A stretch of DNA of 64,000 nucleotides from JANQSP01 sp965237565 (GTDB lineage: Bacteria; Bdellovibrionota; Bdellovibrionia; Bdellovibrionales; UBA1609): NCBI GenBank assembly GCA_965237565.1, contig OZ250145.1, positions 744,001 through 808,000 on the forward strand. The letters run 5' to 3'. The translations under genes were made by a program, and so were the position numbers. The stretch's first letter is position 1; the number at the start of each line of letters is the position of its first letter. This document shows positions 23,749-33,292 of this stretch, one piece after another. The notes beneath the pieces are model-generated. The model was not told the origin of the DNA, did not search any database, and was given only the letters and a program-made list of their open reading frames with translations.

Positions 23749-24852
23749 ATGAATCAAGAAAAGAAAAAAATATTAATCGTGGCAGGAGGAACAGGAGGAC
23801 ATATTCTACCTGCTCTTTGCCTTGCTGAAGCTCTAAAAGAAAAGCATTCGTCCATTGAAATAGAATGTGTTCATGGGTTTTCAGATCTAGAAAAAAAAAT
23901 TTATGAAAAATATCCTTTTCGTTGTCACCTTTTTTCTGTCGGTCGCTTGAGAAAAAACGTGCCATGGAAGGAAAAAGTAAAAACTTTCTTTTTGCTTCCC
24001 TACTCACTGCTAAAAGCTTTGAAGCTGATTCTAAAGATTCAGCCTCATCTTGTTTTTGGGACAGGAGGTGCAGTGAGTGGCCCCTTGCTATTGGCAAGTT
24101 TTTTTTTACGAAAAAAAACAATCATCTGGGAACCAAATATTGTTCCGGGTTTGAGCAATCGATGGCTGTCCCGTTTTGTCAATGAGGCAATTGTTGTCTT
24201 TGAGGAAACAAAAAAATATTTATATTCAAAAAGAAAAGTAAAATTTGCTTTTCCTGTACGATCTTCCATAGCCAGCATACAGGCAAAACAAAAAGAGCCG
24301 AGGGATACTAGGGATACTGTGCACTTGCTTGTTTTGGGAGGCAGTCAAGGATCTTCTTTGCTCAACAAAGTTGTCAGCCAAACTCTTTTAACAAAAACCA
24401 ACTGGCCTCTTTCTGTGATTCATCAGTCAGGACAAAAAGATTTTCATGATCTAAAAAATTTGTATAATGGCGTCCAACACGTTAAGGTGGTCCCTTTTTT
24501 GGATGAAATGGACCAATCTTATGAATGGGCAGATATTGTCATCAGCCGAGCGGGCATTGGAACTCTTGCAGAACTATCCTGCGTGGGCAGGGCCACGATT
24601 TTGGTTCCTCTGCGACATTCCGCAGATCAACATCAGTTGAAAAATGCTTTATTTTTGAAGGAAAAATCAGCCACTATTTTGATCGAAGAAGGCCAGATGG
24701 ATAGCAAAATTCTTAAAAATTGTTTAGAAGACTTGATTCATCAGCCTCAAAATATTTTTTCGCTGGCTTCTCGGATCTATGAGCTTCGCCTAGGTGGCAA
24801 AGCTCACCCCCTAGCCTCCTACATTCTCTCTTTTTTTGATGGTGTCTCCTAA
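23749..24852 (+). CDS. murG: UDP-GlcNAc:lipid I N-acetylglucosaminyltransferase MurG
   Basis: Adds GlcNAc to lipid I to make lipid II at the cytoplasmic face of the inner membrane. The N-terminus carries the glycine-rich GGTGGHILPAL; FGTGGAVSGP and the C-terminal donor-site region (GGSQGSSLLN, ISRAGIGTLAEL, PLRHSADQHQ) are all present. The frame is open from a TTG at 23710, but ATG 23749 (MNQEKKKILIVAGG) fits the family and gives 367 residues. Member of the ftsW-murG-murC-murB run. Confidence 0.95.
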   Translation: MNQEKKKILIVAGGTGGHILPALCLAEALKEKHSSIEIECVHGFSDLEKKIYEKYPFRCHLFSVGRLRKNVPWKEKVKTFFLLPYSLLKALKLILKIQPHLVFGTGGAVSGPLLLASFFLRKKTIIWEPNIVPGLSNRWLSRFVNEAIVVFEETKKYLYSKRKVKFAFPVRSSIASIQAKQKEPRDTRDTVHLLVLGGSQGSSLLNKVVSQTLLTKTNWPLSVIHQSGQKDFHDLKNLYNGVQHVKVVPFLDEMDQSYEWADIVISRAGIGTLAELSCVGRATILVPLRHSADQHQLKNALFLKEKSATILIEEGQMDSKILKNCLEDLIHQPQNIFSLASRIYELRLGGKAHPLASYILSFFDGVS

Positions 24853-24882
24853 GAATTTTATTTAGTATGTCTATTATTAAAA

Positions 24883-26289
24883 ATGGTAGATAAAGTAATT
24901 ACATTGGATGCTTCTCATTTAGTGAAAAAAGATTTTTTTTCACCAGGTGTGAAAGTGCATTTTGTGGGAATCGGCGGAATCGGTATGTGTGGTTTGGCTG
25001 AGTTGCTTCATCACTCTGGTAGCCTTGTCACCGGTAGCGATCTAAAAGAAAATACTCAAACCATTCGTTTGCGAAGGCAAGGTGTTCCCATCACAATAGG
25101 GCACGGAAAAAAAAATATAACTGGTGCGGAGATTGTGATCTATTCCAGTGCGGTTTCTCAAGATAATATTGAACTACTTTCTGCAAAAGAAAATAATATG
25201 CAGGTGATCAGTCGGTCGAAGGCCTTGTCTGAAATCGTGAGACTAAAAAGAGGCTTGGTCGTAGCCGGCACTCATGGGAAAACAAGCACGACTGATTTTT
25301 TGGCCAATATTTTTATCCATTGTCAGAAGGACCCTACGGTCATTATTGGAGGCCACTCACGCCTTTTTGAATCAACCGCTCGTTCTGGACAAGGAGAATG
25401 GTTTATCGTTGAATCAGATGAAAGTGATGGGGGGTTTAAACTTTTATCTCCAGAAATAGCGATTGTAACCAATGTGGATAAGGATCATTTGGATTACTAT
25501 GGTTCTTTTGAAAAATTACAAGAAGCTTTTTTACATTTTGTTTCAAAAGTACCTTTTTACGGTTGTGTGGTGGCTTGGGGAGACCAAAAAGAATTGAAAA
25601 CTCTTTTATCCGGCATCAAGCAAAAAGTAATTTTTTATGGATTCGATAAGGGCAATCAGTTTGTAATGAAAAAAGTTGGTTCTCTTCAGTATGAAGTTTT
25701 TGTGAAAGAGAAAAAACTTGGAACGTTTTATGCACCTTTGCCGGGAGCTATCAATGCACTCAATGCTTTGGGTGCCATTATAGCGGCTATGAATGTGGGT
25801 ATTTCCTTTAATGAATGTGTGAAAAGTCTTCAGCTTTTTCAAGGAGTGAATCGTCGGTTTCAAAAAACAGGAGAGTGTGCTGGAGTGGATTTTTATGATG
25901 ATTACGCCCATCACCCTACAGAGATTCGAGCTGTTCTTTCTGCTTTTCGTGAAAAATTTGGGAAACAAAAAAGAATTCTTGTTCTCTTTCAACCACATCG
26001 CTTTTCCAGAACCTTGGCTTGCTGGAATGAATTTCTGGATTGTTTTAAGGAAGCCGATAAAGTGTTTTTGATAGATATTTATTCAGCAGGAGAGAAAGAA
26101 CTAAATGATGTATCTTCGAAGAAACTAGCTAAACAAATTCATTCTCCAGAATGTTTGTATAAATCCCAGAGTGAAATTCCTTCTCTGCTAGAAGAATTAC
26201 GCCCTGGAGATGTGTTTGTTACGATGGGAGCTGGTTCCATAGATCACTACAATGCAGAACTGTTGCAATTGATGAAGTCTCAAAAATGA
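24883..26289 (+). CDS. murC: UDP-N-acetylmuramate-L-alanine ligase MurC
   Basis: ATP-dependent ligase that adds L-Ala to UDP-MurNAc, first step of stem-peptide synthesis. The 468-residue protein has the N-terminal VHFVGIGGIGMCGLAELL, the P-loop AGTHGKTSTTDF, the ESDESDGGF segment and the C-terminal DDYAHHPTE. All expected Mur-ligase motifs are intact. The stop overlaps the murB start as ATGA, so translation is coupled. Confidence 0.96.
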   Translation: MVDKVITLDASHLVKKDFFSPGVKVHFVGIGGIGMCGLAELLHHSGSLVTGSDLKENTQTIRLRRQGVPITIGHGKKNITGAEIVIYSSAVSQDNIELLSAKENNMQVISRSKALSEIVRLKRGLVVAGTHGKTSTTDFLANIFIHCQKDPTVIIGGHSRLFESTARSGQGEWFIVESDESDGGFKLLSPEIAIVTNVDKDHLDYYGSFEKLQEAFLHFVSKVPFYGCVVAWGDQKELKTLLSGIKQKVIFYGFDKGNQFVMKKVGSLQYEVFVKEKKLGTFYAPLPGAINALNALGAIIAAMNVGISFNECVKSLQLFQGVNRRFQKTGECAGVDFYDDYAHHPTEIRAVLSAFREKFGKQKRILVLFQPHRFSRTLACWNEFLDCFKEADKVFLIDIYSAGEKELNDVSSKKLAKQIHSPECLYKSQSEIPSLLEELRPGDVFVTMGAGSIDHYNAELLQLMKSQK

Positions 26290-27206
26290 ATCTGATTCAA
26301 CAAAACATAGATTTAAAAAAGTGGAACACATGGAAAGTTGGAGGTTCGGCTGACTTTTTTTGTTCGCCCAAGAATCTTGAAGACATTTTGGCCATTTTTA
26401 AGTGGACGAAAGAGAAATCTATTTCCATTACCTACTTGGGCGAAGGGAGCAATGTGCTCATTAGTGATGAAGGGATTGAGGGTTTGGTAATCAATTGTTG
26501 CCAACTCAATCAAATTCGTCACTGGAAACAAAAAGAGCGTCTTCATATTGTTGCCCAAGCGGGAGTTTCAAAGGCAAAGCTATTGCAAATTTTTTTACAC
26601 CATCAACTTGAACCATCTTTGTTTTTGTGTGGCTTGCCTGGCAATGTTGCTGGGGGCGTGGTGATGAATGCAGGGATGGGAGATCTGGTTTCTCCAAGGG
26701 AATTTGGTGAAATAGTGGATTGGGTCACAGTGGTTCAACAAAATGGAAATGTGTTTGTAATGAATAAGGAAGACATTAAGTGGAGTTATCGAGAAAGCAT
26801 AGGGTGGCAACCCAGCTTCATCTATGAAGTGGGAATGAGTTGGCCATGTAAACCTGTAGAGAATTTATCTAAGCAATTTAATGCGATTGCTCTGAAACGA
26901 AGTCGGAGTCAACCCTTGCAGTTGGCGAGTTGTGGTTCTGTTTTCAAAAATCCTTCAGAAAAACACAAAGCTGGAGCTTTGATTGAGCAGTGTGGCTTAA
27001 AAGGACACCAGATAGGTGAAGCCCAAATCTCAAAGAAGCACGCAAATTTTATTGTGAATTTGGGAGGAGCTAAAGCTATGAATATTCACGAACTGATTCA
27101 ATTGGCTCAAAAAAGAGTAAGCAATCAGTTTCAAATTTCATTGACTCCGGAAGTAAAATACATGGGTCGTTGGGAGAAAACAAAAGCCAAGGCTACATCT
27201 TACTAG
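26286..27206 (+). CDS. murB: UDP-N-acetylenolpyruvoylglucosamine reductase MurB
   Basis: FAD- and NADPH-dependent reductase completing UDP-MurNAc synthesis. The 306-residue protein shows the FAD-binding LGEGSNVLISDEGIEGLVI, GLPGNVAGGVVMNAGMG, and SCGSVFKNP (catalytic-serine region), with LTPEVKYMGRW at the C-terminus. It is the last gene of the cell-wall run. Its 3' end overlaps the convergent TPR gene by 14 bp. Confidence 0.95.
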   Translation: MNLIQQNIDLKKWNTWKVGGSADFFCSPKNLEDILAIFKWTKEKSISITYLGEGSNVLISDEGIEGLVINCCQLNQIRHWKQKERLHIVAQAGVSKAKLLQIFLHHQLEPSLFLCGLPGNVAGGVVMNAGMGDLVSPREFGEIVDWVTVVQQNGNVFVMNKEDIKWSYRESIGWQPSFIYEVGMSWPCKPVENLSKQFNAIALKRSRSQPLQLASCGSVFKNPSEKHKAGALIEQCGLKGHQIGEAQISKKHANFIVNLGGAKAMNIHELIQLAQKRVSNQFQISLTPEVKYMGRWEKTKAKATSY

Positions 27207-28482
27207 ATGCTTTTTCCTTATTAATATAGTTGATCCACTCTCTGGCCATTTTTATGAGTTGACCTTTTGCTTCGGTGGCAACCACTTTCTCAAATGATTG
27301 GATTGCTTTGTCATATTTTTTCAAATTGAAATACGCAATGCCAATAGGGATATAAAGTCGCTCTGGTCTTTTGACTCCACCTTTGTCTAGTGCCAATTCA
27401 AAATATTTCACTGCCTGCTTCCAAGTTTCACGATGAAAATAAATGTGTCCAATCTTAGAAAAAGTATCACTCTTTTGAGAGGTTGCGATAGCTATTTCGT
27501 AAAATTTTAGTGCAAGCTTTGTTTCTTCAGCTCTCATATAACAATTTGCGAGGGTTTCATAATTTTTTTCATTCTTTTTTACTTTCTTTAAATCCATTGC
27601 TTTTTTTATTAACTTTGCTGCCTTAAGTGGGCGTCCTTGGTACATCAGCAGACTAGCTAAGTGCAAAATCTCTTTTTCTTTGCTTAGAAATTCCAATTTA
27701 TAAGACAAGTTTAAAGAGGATAAAGCTTCTGTATCTTTGTTGAGTTGTAAGTAGAGAGCCGAAAGTTGCTTCCAATATTTTTTCTTACTTGGATAAGAAT
27801 CGGTTAGTTGATTGAGAATTTGAATGGCTGATTTATAATGTTTTAATTCTATTTCTAAACTGGCAGCGAAGGCTAACCAACTCTCCCTAGGGTGAGAGAG
27901 AGCATTGATAGCCTTCATTACAAGAGACAAGGCTTGTTGTTTTTTCTTTTCTTCTACCAGTATCCAAGCTTTTAAAATATAGTACGAAGGAGGGATTTCA
28001 TCTGATAAATAAAACAATTGATCCACCAATTTGGAAGCTTCTTTGATTTTGTTTTGTAACAGATAAGAAAAAGCCATACTATAAAGAGTAGATAGATGAT
28101 TTTTATAAGAAAGGGTCTGTAGGCGTATCGCCTTTTTATAAAAAAGAATGGCCTTGGCCGGATCGTCTTTTCCAGAATAGATTTGTGCATTTAAGGAATA
28201 GATTTTTGCCAATTCATGAGGACGATTTTTTACAACCCCTTCCAATTTTTTTATCAGTTCCAAAGCTTGGTCTTCTAAGTTTTTTTTACCCATTATGCGG
28301 TAGATTCGTTGCAACTTCTTGGCTACTATCGGAGAGGTCAAAGGATTTTTTCGGCTTTTTAATTCTTTTTTTAGCATGATCCATTTTTTCGGAACTGGAT
28401 CTGAGGTTTCAGCATTTGGGATGTTAGCCCATGCTGAGTTTATGAAGAAATAAAAAAATAAAATTGGAATTATTTTTTTCAT
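27193..28482 (-). CDS. TPR-repeat protein of the TonB operon, exported
   Basis: A 429-residue protein with a signal peptide (MKKIIPILFFYFFINSAWA) and tandem tetratricopeptide repeats along its length, for example AKIYSLNAQIYSGKDDPAKA and IGIAYFNLKKYDKAIQSFEK. It is the last gene of a six-gene unit with DUF3450, two ExbB proteins, ExbD and TonB; its start overlaps the tonB stop by 4 bp. In similar TonB2-type operons such a periplasmic TPR protein accompanies the energy-transducing complex and is thought to assist it. Confidence 0.82.
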   Translation of the reverse strand: MKKIIPILFFYFFINSAWANIPNAETSDPVPKKWIMLKKELKSRKNPLTSPIVAKKLQRIYRIMGKKNLEDQALELIKKLEGVVKNRPHELAKIYSLNAQIYSGKDDPAKAILFYKKAIRLQTLSYKNHLSTLYSMAFSYLLQNKIKEASKLVDQLFYLSDEIPPSYYILKAWILVEEKKKQQALSLVMKAINALSHPRESWLAFAASLEIELKHYKSAIQILNQLTDSYPSKKKYWKQLSALYLQLNKDTEALSSLNLSYKLEFLSKEKEILHLASLLMYQGRPLKAAKLIKKAMDLKKVKKNEKNYETLANCYMRAEETKLALKFYEIAIATSQKSDTFSKIGHIYFHRETWKQAVKYFELALDKGGVKRPERLYIPIGIAYFNLKKYDKAIQSFEKVVATEAKGQLIKMAREWINYINKEKASSKM

Positions 28483-29144
28483 TCTAATGTAAAATCCAAT
28501 CGCACTTTCAATCCTTTTTGTTCCACAGGAATTCCATCCTCTATCCTAGGCTGGTACTTCCACTTTAATAAAGCTTGTAAAGCCACACGATCAAATATTT
28601 TTGAAGGCTTGGAATCCAATACCTTCACATCTGTAACACCGCCTGATTTTGAAATTGTAAATTTCAAAATCACCCAGCCTTCAATCTTTTGTATAGCTGC
28701 TTTTCTGGGATACTGGGGTTCAATGCGCACTAGGGGATTTCCTCCCGAGCCACCAATGCCTTGTCCCAGTCCGACGCCAATTCCCGTTCTATCTCCTTTT
28801 AAAATGGATCTCATATCAAGTAGGTTTGTTTTTAAATTTTGTTTTTGCGCTTTGGGCAATGTTAATGGCATGTGTTTCATGGGTGGTGGTTTGAGTTTTT
28901 TTCCTTTTTTCTCTGGGAGTCTTCTTATTTTTTCTTGCAAAAAGGATTGAGGCTTGTGGCGAATGAATTCAATTAAGCCTGTTTGATTTTCATTTGCTTG
29001 CAAGGAGGGAACTTTTGAAATGAGAGCAGACATCAAGTAGAAGAGTAAAAGAGTTGTCAGAAGAGCCAAAACGATAAAGATTGCAATTCTCACAGAGTTT
29101 TTTTCTAATATAGAAAGAAGCTTTATTTTTTTGAATGCATTCAT
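28479..29144 (-). CDS. tonB: TonB-family energy-transducing protein
   Basis: A 221-residue protein with one N-terminal membrane span (IAIFIVLALLTTLLLFYLM), a periplasmic Pro/Lys-rich part, and a C-terminal TonB domain (NPLVRIEPQYPRKAAIQKIE, GWVILKFTISKSGGVTDVKV, ALLKWKYQP). It passes proton-motive-force energy from ExbB/ExbD to outer-membrane receptors. The likely receptor is the TonB-dependent receptor at 33.3-36.1 kb. It begins 5 bp after exbD. Confidence 0.9.
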   Translation of the reverse strand: MNAFKKIKLLSILEKNSVRIAIFIVLALLTTLLLFYLMSALISKVPSLQANENQTGLIEFIRHKPQSFLQEKIRRLPEKKGKKLKPPPMKHMPLTLPKAQKQNLKTNLLDMRSILKGDRTGIGVGLGQGIGGSGGNPLVRIEPQYPRKAAIQKIEGWVILKFTISKSGGVTDVKVLDSKPSKIFDRVALQALLKWKYQPRIEDGIPVEQKGLKVRLDFTLE

Positions 29145-29149
29145 TTGAT

Positions 29150-29557
29150 CTAGGGTCTTTTACTAGCTGATATAGAAATATTTTTCACACCAGCTAATTT
29201 GATTTGATCCATTACTTCAACTAGCAAACCTGTCGTTGACTTGCTATCAGCTTGGATGACCACAGTCCCTTCAGGGCTTTCAGCATGGAGTTTTTCCATG
29301 TTGGCCCTCACAGAGCTTACATCAATTCTCCTATTTTGAATCCAAATCTCTCCGTTCGCAGTGATCGCAACCAAAATAGAAGCTCTTTCTTGTTTTTTAG
29401 CCGTTTTGGCAGAGGGGCGATTTACTTCAATCCCAGATTCTTTAATGAAGGAAGTAGTGACAATAAAAAATATGAGCAAAATAAAGACCACGTCCAACAT
29501 GGGAGTGAGATCAATATCACTATCTATTTCTCTTCTTTTGGAGGTTCTTTGTGACAT
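29150..29557 (-). CDS. exbD: Biopolymer transport protein ExbD
   Basis: A 135-residue ExbD/TolR protein: a short cytoplasmic start, one membrane span with the proton-binding Asp (DIDLTPMLDVVFILLIFFIV), and a periplasmic domain ending with VKNISISASKRP. It lies between exbB and tonB with tight spacing. The protein is a partner of the ExbB proteins in the proton channel. Confidence 0.93.
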   Translation of the reverse strand: MSQRTSKRREIDSDIDLTPMLDVVFILLIFFIVTTSFIKESGIEVNRPSAKTAKKQERASILVAITANGEIWIQNRRIDVSSVRANMEKLHAESPEGTVVIQADSKSTTGLLVEVMDQIKLAGVKNISISASKRP

Positions 29558-29564
29558 CTAGTTC

Positions 29565-30089
29565 TCATTTCTTAAATGGTGAAAATTGTTCAATTAATTT
29601 TTGTCGTTTCTGAGCAATTCGAATTTCTATCAATCGATTGGTGTAGATACCAGATAAAGCTCCCACCATCCCTGCCATCGTGGGGATAGTGGCCATGGAA
29701 ATTCCACTGGCCATCAAGCGAACATTTCCTGTACCAACTTCAGCCATCACTTGGAACACAGTAATCATTCCAGTTACCGTTCCCAAAAGTCCCATGAGGG
29801 GACATAACTTTATCAAAACTTTAATATAGGAAGTGTGCTTTCTTAGTAATAAATCCAATGCAGAGAGATCAGCTTGCCAAATTTTAAGAGAGGAATGGGA
29901 TTGGCGATCGGGAAGGGTTGTCCATTTTTCAATAAATGGTTCACAGTCTTTTTTGAAATCAAAATACAGGTACCAAAATCTTTCACTAATGAATACCCAT
30001 AATAGAAAAATGGTGAAGAAGATTAATTGTAAAACCCAACCACCTTGATAGAGGAAGTCTTGAATTTTTTCAAAAAAGACATGGATCAA
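29565..30089 (-). CDS. exbB: Biopolymer transport protein ExbB (short)
   Basis: A 174-residue MotA/TolQ/ExbB-family proton channel with three spans; the conserved LIKLCPLMGLLGTVTGMITVF and the next span (GISMATIPTMAGMVGAL) are clear. The start overlaps the stop of the longer ExbB homologue by 4 bp. Two ExbB paralogues in one operon, one short and one long, is the plan of TonB2-type systems. Confidence 0.92.
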   Translation of the reverse strand: MIHVFFEKIQDFLYQGGWVLQLIFFTIFLLWVFISERFWYLYFDFKKDCEPFIEKWTTLPDRQSHSSLKIWQADLSALDLLLRKHTSYIKVLIKLCPLMGLLGTVTGMITVFQVMAEVGTGNVRLMASGISMATIPTMAGMVGALSGIYTNRLIEIRIAQKRQKLIEQFSPFKK

Positions 30090-31432
30090 TGCTTAGCCTC
30101 ACTCTTTTGCATTTTTTCTGCAAGCAAACCAGCGACTTGTTCTTCCAATATTTGAATCAAATTTTGTGAACGAGTAGATAAAAAATTATGGCAAAGAAGT
30201 AAAGGAACAGCAGAACAAAGCCCTTGTACCGTCGTGACCAGTGCTTGTGAAATACCGCCTGCCATCAATTTGGGATCTCCGGTTCCAAACAAAGTAATGG
30301 ACTGAAAAGTAAGAATCATTCCGGTTACCGTTCCCAAAAGTCCGAGCAAAGGAGATAAAACAGCTAGAATTTTAATTGTGCTCAAGCCTTTTTCCAAGCA
30401 AGGCAAATATCCAATGATGATTTCATTGAATCTTAGATCTAGTGATTCCAAACTCAAATTTTTGTTTTTTTCATAGATTAGTAAGATTTGTCCAATGGGA
30501 TTATCTTCGTTGGGAACTTGGCTTTTTAGTTGGGCCATTATTTTATTTTTTTCTCGTCGCAAAATTATCCATCTTTGGACTACAAGAGACAAACCAAAAA
30601 TAAGCACAAGGATAATGACTGCACCAATCAATCCGCCTTGTTTGATTCTTTCCCACAAGCTTGGCACACGAATCAGTATGGAAACCAAAGCTCCGCGAGA
30701 TGGATCTACGGCAAATGGGGTATAGGAATTGGGCTTGGCAGTTTCTATGTCGTCAATGTAGCGAGTGAAACGACTACTCGGTTGCTTAAATAATTCTAAA
30801 ATCTGGCCCACATCACCTGAATAGTGCAGATATTTGCCATCGCTAACAAGATTGAATCCTCCCACTCTCGTAATGAGATTTTTGGATTTTTTTCCGTCTA
30901 AAGAAACCACATTGGATTCAAACTGGGTCACTTTACCAATTTCTGTCATTTCTCTTTGGATTTCGAACCACAATTTTCTTAGATCTTCTGTGTTGGGTAA
31001 TTTCCTTCGAGAAACAATGGATTCAATGAATTTTTGACGATTAGGTATTTCGGCTGAGACCAAAGAATTCAAAATTTGGCCACGAAGATCGCCTGCCACC
31101 TGCTTCACAATACCAAATAATTCTCCCAAAACACCTGTTGCTAAATTTAATTCTGTTTCTAAAATTGATAAATCTTTTTCATTCTCTTCAAACTCTTTCG
31201 TCAGGCGGACGCCGATAGCTTCTTTCTTTTTAAATTCTTTTACAGCTTTCGCCAGAAATTTTTTTCTTTGGTCCCTTTTGTCTTTGAATTCCTTTTCTCT
31301 TTTACGAAATTCTTCCGTTTCGTAGGCTCTTTCATTCATAATTTTTTCTAATAGCTCATCCAAAGTGTTTGCTGAGGCAAGCGGAGAAACAAGAAGTGAT
31401 AAGAAAAAAATGAGGAAAATATTTTTTGCCAT
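30086..31432 (-). CDS. Long ExbB/TolQ-like proton channel with periplasmic coiled coil
   Basis: A 448-residue protein. A signal sequence (MAKNIFLIFFLSLLVSPLASA) leads into a highly charged coiled coil (about 25-110), a periplasmic domain, and then an ExbB-type channel in the last 180 residues (span near 270, then ILAVLSPLLGLLGTVTGMIL and the third span). This long form accompanies DUF3450 proteins in TonB2-type operons. The added periplasmic part probably contacts DUF3450 or TPR partners; this is inferred from the operon. Confidence 0.88.
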   Translation of the reverse strand: MAKNIFLIFFLSLLVSPLASANTLDELLEKIMNERAYETEEFRKREKEFKDKRDQRKKFLAKAVKEFKKKEAIGVRLTKEFEENEKDLSILETELNLATGVLGELFGIVKQVAGDLRGQILNSLVSAEIPNRQKFIESIVSRRKLPNTEDLRKLWFEIQREMTEIGKVTQFESNVVSLDGKKSKNLITRVGGFNLVSDGKYLHYSGDVGQILELFKQPSSRFTRYIDDIETAKPNSYTPFAVDPSRGALVSILIRVPSLWERIKQGGLIGAVIILVLIFGLSLVVQRWIILRREKNKIMAQLKSQVPNEDNPIGQILLIYEKNKNLSLESLDLRFNEIIIGYLPCLEKGLSTIKILAVLSPLLGLLGTVTGMILTFQSITLFGTGDPKLMAGGISQALVTTVQGLCSAVPLLLCHNFLSTRSQNLIQILEEQVAGLLAEKMQKSEAKH

Positions 31433-31434
31433 GA

Positions 31435-32250
31435 TTATTTTCTTGTACTTTCGGGAGCGGGTGTGGGGACAATCACTAATGTAGGAGTTTGTTGTTTCTT
31501 GGCTATTCGTAAACCAGTCTCAATATCTCGGTTGTAACGAGAAGGGAAAACAAGCCATTTCTTTTTGTTTCGATCCCAATAAGCTTGTTTTTCTCTATCT
31601 AGTGTTTGGTAGACTAAGCTCAACCTTCCAATACGAAGATAATTCACATTCAATTCTTTTTCATTAACTTTTTGGATTCCTTGGTAAGCTTCTATTGTGT
31701 TTCCATATTCATTTTCAATTTGGTAGGCTTCCATGAGTTTACGATATTTTTCGGAAACGGAAACATCAGCTCGACCTAAAATCTTTTTAATTTTTGCTAG
31801 ACGTTTCTTTCTCTCATCTAACAAAAAGGGGATGTCTCGCTTAATAAACTCCTCTAGTGAGTCATACATTTTGAGCATCAATGGCACAATTGCTTTGTGA
31901 GTTTTCTTCACCTCAACAATTTGTTGTTGAATGGAAACTCTTTCTTCTCTTTGATCTTTGATTAATTTTTTTAACTGTTTATTGTACACTTTGGCATTTT
32001 CAATTTCGCCTAGAGTGATTCGGTATTCATGAATCAAGTCCCTTGTTTCATTCGCCAGATTAGAAACTTTTTTTTGAGACAAAGATCCTTTTTGGTTATT
32101 CGTTGTCTGTTCTTTCATAACTTTTTTCAGTTGCATTTGATTTTCATTGGCCATTTGATTTTCATTGGCGGATTTACTTTCCTGAGCGCAAAGGATAGGA
32201 GAAGAAATAAATAAGGCAACAGTTATGAATAGAAACAACGGACGCTCCAT
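31435..32250 (-). CDS. DUF3450-family periplasmic coiled-coil protein
   Basis: First gene of the TonB operon. The frame is open to 32388, but ATG 32250 follows AGGAAGTG and puts a signal peptide (MERPLFLFITVALFIS, then ILCAQES) at the N-terminus, giving 271 residues. The mature part is a long coiled coil (ETRDLIHEYRITLGEIENAK, KKLIKDQREERVSIQQQIVE), a DUF3450 pattern ending with a globular QTLDREKQAYWDRNKKKW. A short duplication, ANENQM twice, follows the signal. DUF3450 proteins are found with ExbB/ExbD/TonB sets and have no defined activity. Confidence 0.78.
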   Translation of the reverse strand: MERPLFLFITVALFISSPILCAQESKSANENQMANENQMQLKKVMKEQTTNNQKGSLSQKKVSNLANETRDLIHEYRITLGEIENAKVYNKQLKKLIKDQREERVSIQQQIVEVKKTHKAIVPLMLKMYDSLEEFIKRDIPFLLDERKKRLAKIKKILGRADVSVSEKYRKLMEAYQIENEYGNTIEAYQGIQKVNEKELNVNYLRIGRLSLVYQTLDREKQAYWDRNKKKWLVFPSRYNRDIETGLRIAKKQQTPTLVIVPTPAPESTRK

Positions 32251-32510
32251 CCTTTCACTTCCTCTATGAATAGAAAAATGTAGAGGGTCAATAGGGAGTA
32301 AACATAATGGAATTTGCTCTTTCTGACAAGCCAATAGTGGATTTTTTATACGTCCATTTTGTGTGGAACGAATAGGCTTCCCTATCACTGGTGCCTGAAA
32401 CAGAGCATGTTATAATAAAAAATCAGATTGGGAGGCAGGATAGAAAAAAATTTAATTGGTTTGAAAGAATGAGAATGCGAGAATGAAAATCAGAAAAGGT
32501 ACTATCTAGT

Positions 32511-33278
32511 ATGCAATATAAGAGTAAGGAATATTCGTCAAACTCTAAAATTGAAAAATTGCAAGTATTTCAATTGCGAGCCTTGCAAGACAATTACATT
32601 TATATTCTTCGTGATGAAGACAAAGATCAAACAGCCGTTGTTGATCCATCCTTGGCTGAGCCTGTTGATATTTTTTTAGAAGAAAAAAAATGGAATTTGG
32701 ATTTCATCCTCAACACTCATCACCATTATGATCATGTAGGAGGCAATGTTCAGCTGCAAAAAAAATGGAAATGCCAAATCCTTGGATTTTCTCAAGATGC
32801 TCACAGAATTCCTGGGATTAGCCAAGCTCTCAAAGTAGGTGATGAATTTTTGTTCGGCCAACACAAAAGTCAGATCTTATTTTTACCTGGGCACACTCTT
32901 GGCCATATTGCTTACTGGTTTTTAGAAGAAAAAAAACTTTTTTGCGGGGACACTCTTTTCGCTATGGGCTGTGGTCGGATTTTTGAAGGAACATACGAAC
33001 AAATGTTTGATAGTCTTCAGCAGTTAAAAGCTCTTCCCGCAGAGACAAAAATTTATTGTGCTCATGAATACACTGAGAAAAATGCTTGTTTTGCCCTAAC
33101 AATAGATCCTGATAATAAAGACTTACAAAAACGTATGAGAGATGTACAAAGGCAGACAAAAAAAAGGGAACCTACGATTCCCTTTTTTTTGTCTGAAGAT
33201 TTAAAAACTAACCCATTCCTAAGGGCTTCCAATGTGCAAGCCTTTGCTTCCTTACGAAGGAAAAAGGATTCCTTTTAG
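32511..33278 (+). CDS. gloB: Hydroxyacylglutathione hydrolase (glyoxalase II)
   Basis: Hydrolyses S-D-lactoylglutathione, second step of methylglyoxal detoxification. The binuclear metal site is complete: NTHHHYDHVGG, GHTLGHI, GDTLFAMGCGRIFEGT and CAHEYTEKNACFA. The C-terminal ending (TNPFLRA) is that of true GloB enzymes. The protein is 255 residues, with about 15 extra at the N-terminus against E. coli. An intrinsic-terminator-like hairpin lies inside the coding sequence at 33155-33193. Confidence 0.92.
   Translation: MQYKSKEYSSNSKIEKLQVFQLRALQDNYIYILRDEDKDQTAVVDPSLAEPVDIFLEEKKWNLDFILNTHHHYDHVGGNVQLQKKWKCQILGFSQDAHRIPGISQALKVGDEFLFGQHKSQILFLPGHTLGHIAYWFLEEKKLFCGDTLFAMGCGRIFEGTYEQMFDSLQQLKALPAETKIYCAHEYTEKNACFALTIDPDNKDLQKRMRDVQRQTKKREPTIPFFLSEDLKTNPFLRASNVQAFASLRRKKDSF
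33155..33193. terminator. Bidirectional terminator-like hairpin inside the end of gloB
   Basis: GACAAAAAAAAGGGAA and TTCCCTTTTTTTTGTC form a perfect 16-bp inverted repeat around a 7-bp loop, with eight T on one side and eight A on the other. It would act as an intrinsic terminator on either strand. For the minus strand it lies just past the receptor gene end (33293). For gloB it lies about 28 codons before the stop, and the reading frame goes on to a conserved C-terminus. Confidence 0.6.
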
Positions 33279-33292
33279 TAGGAGAAGTCCCC

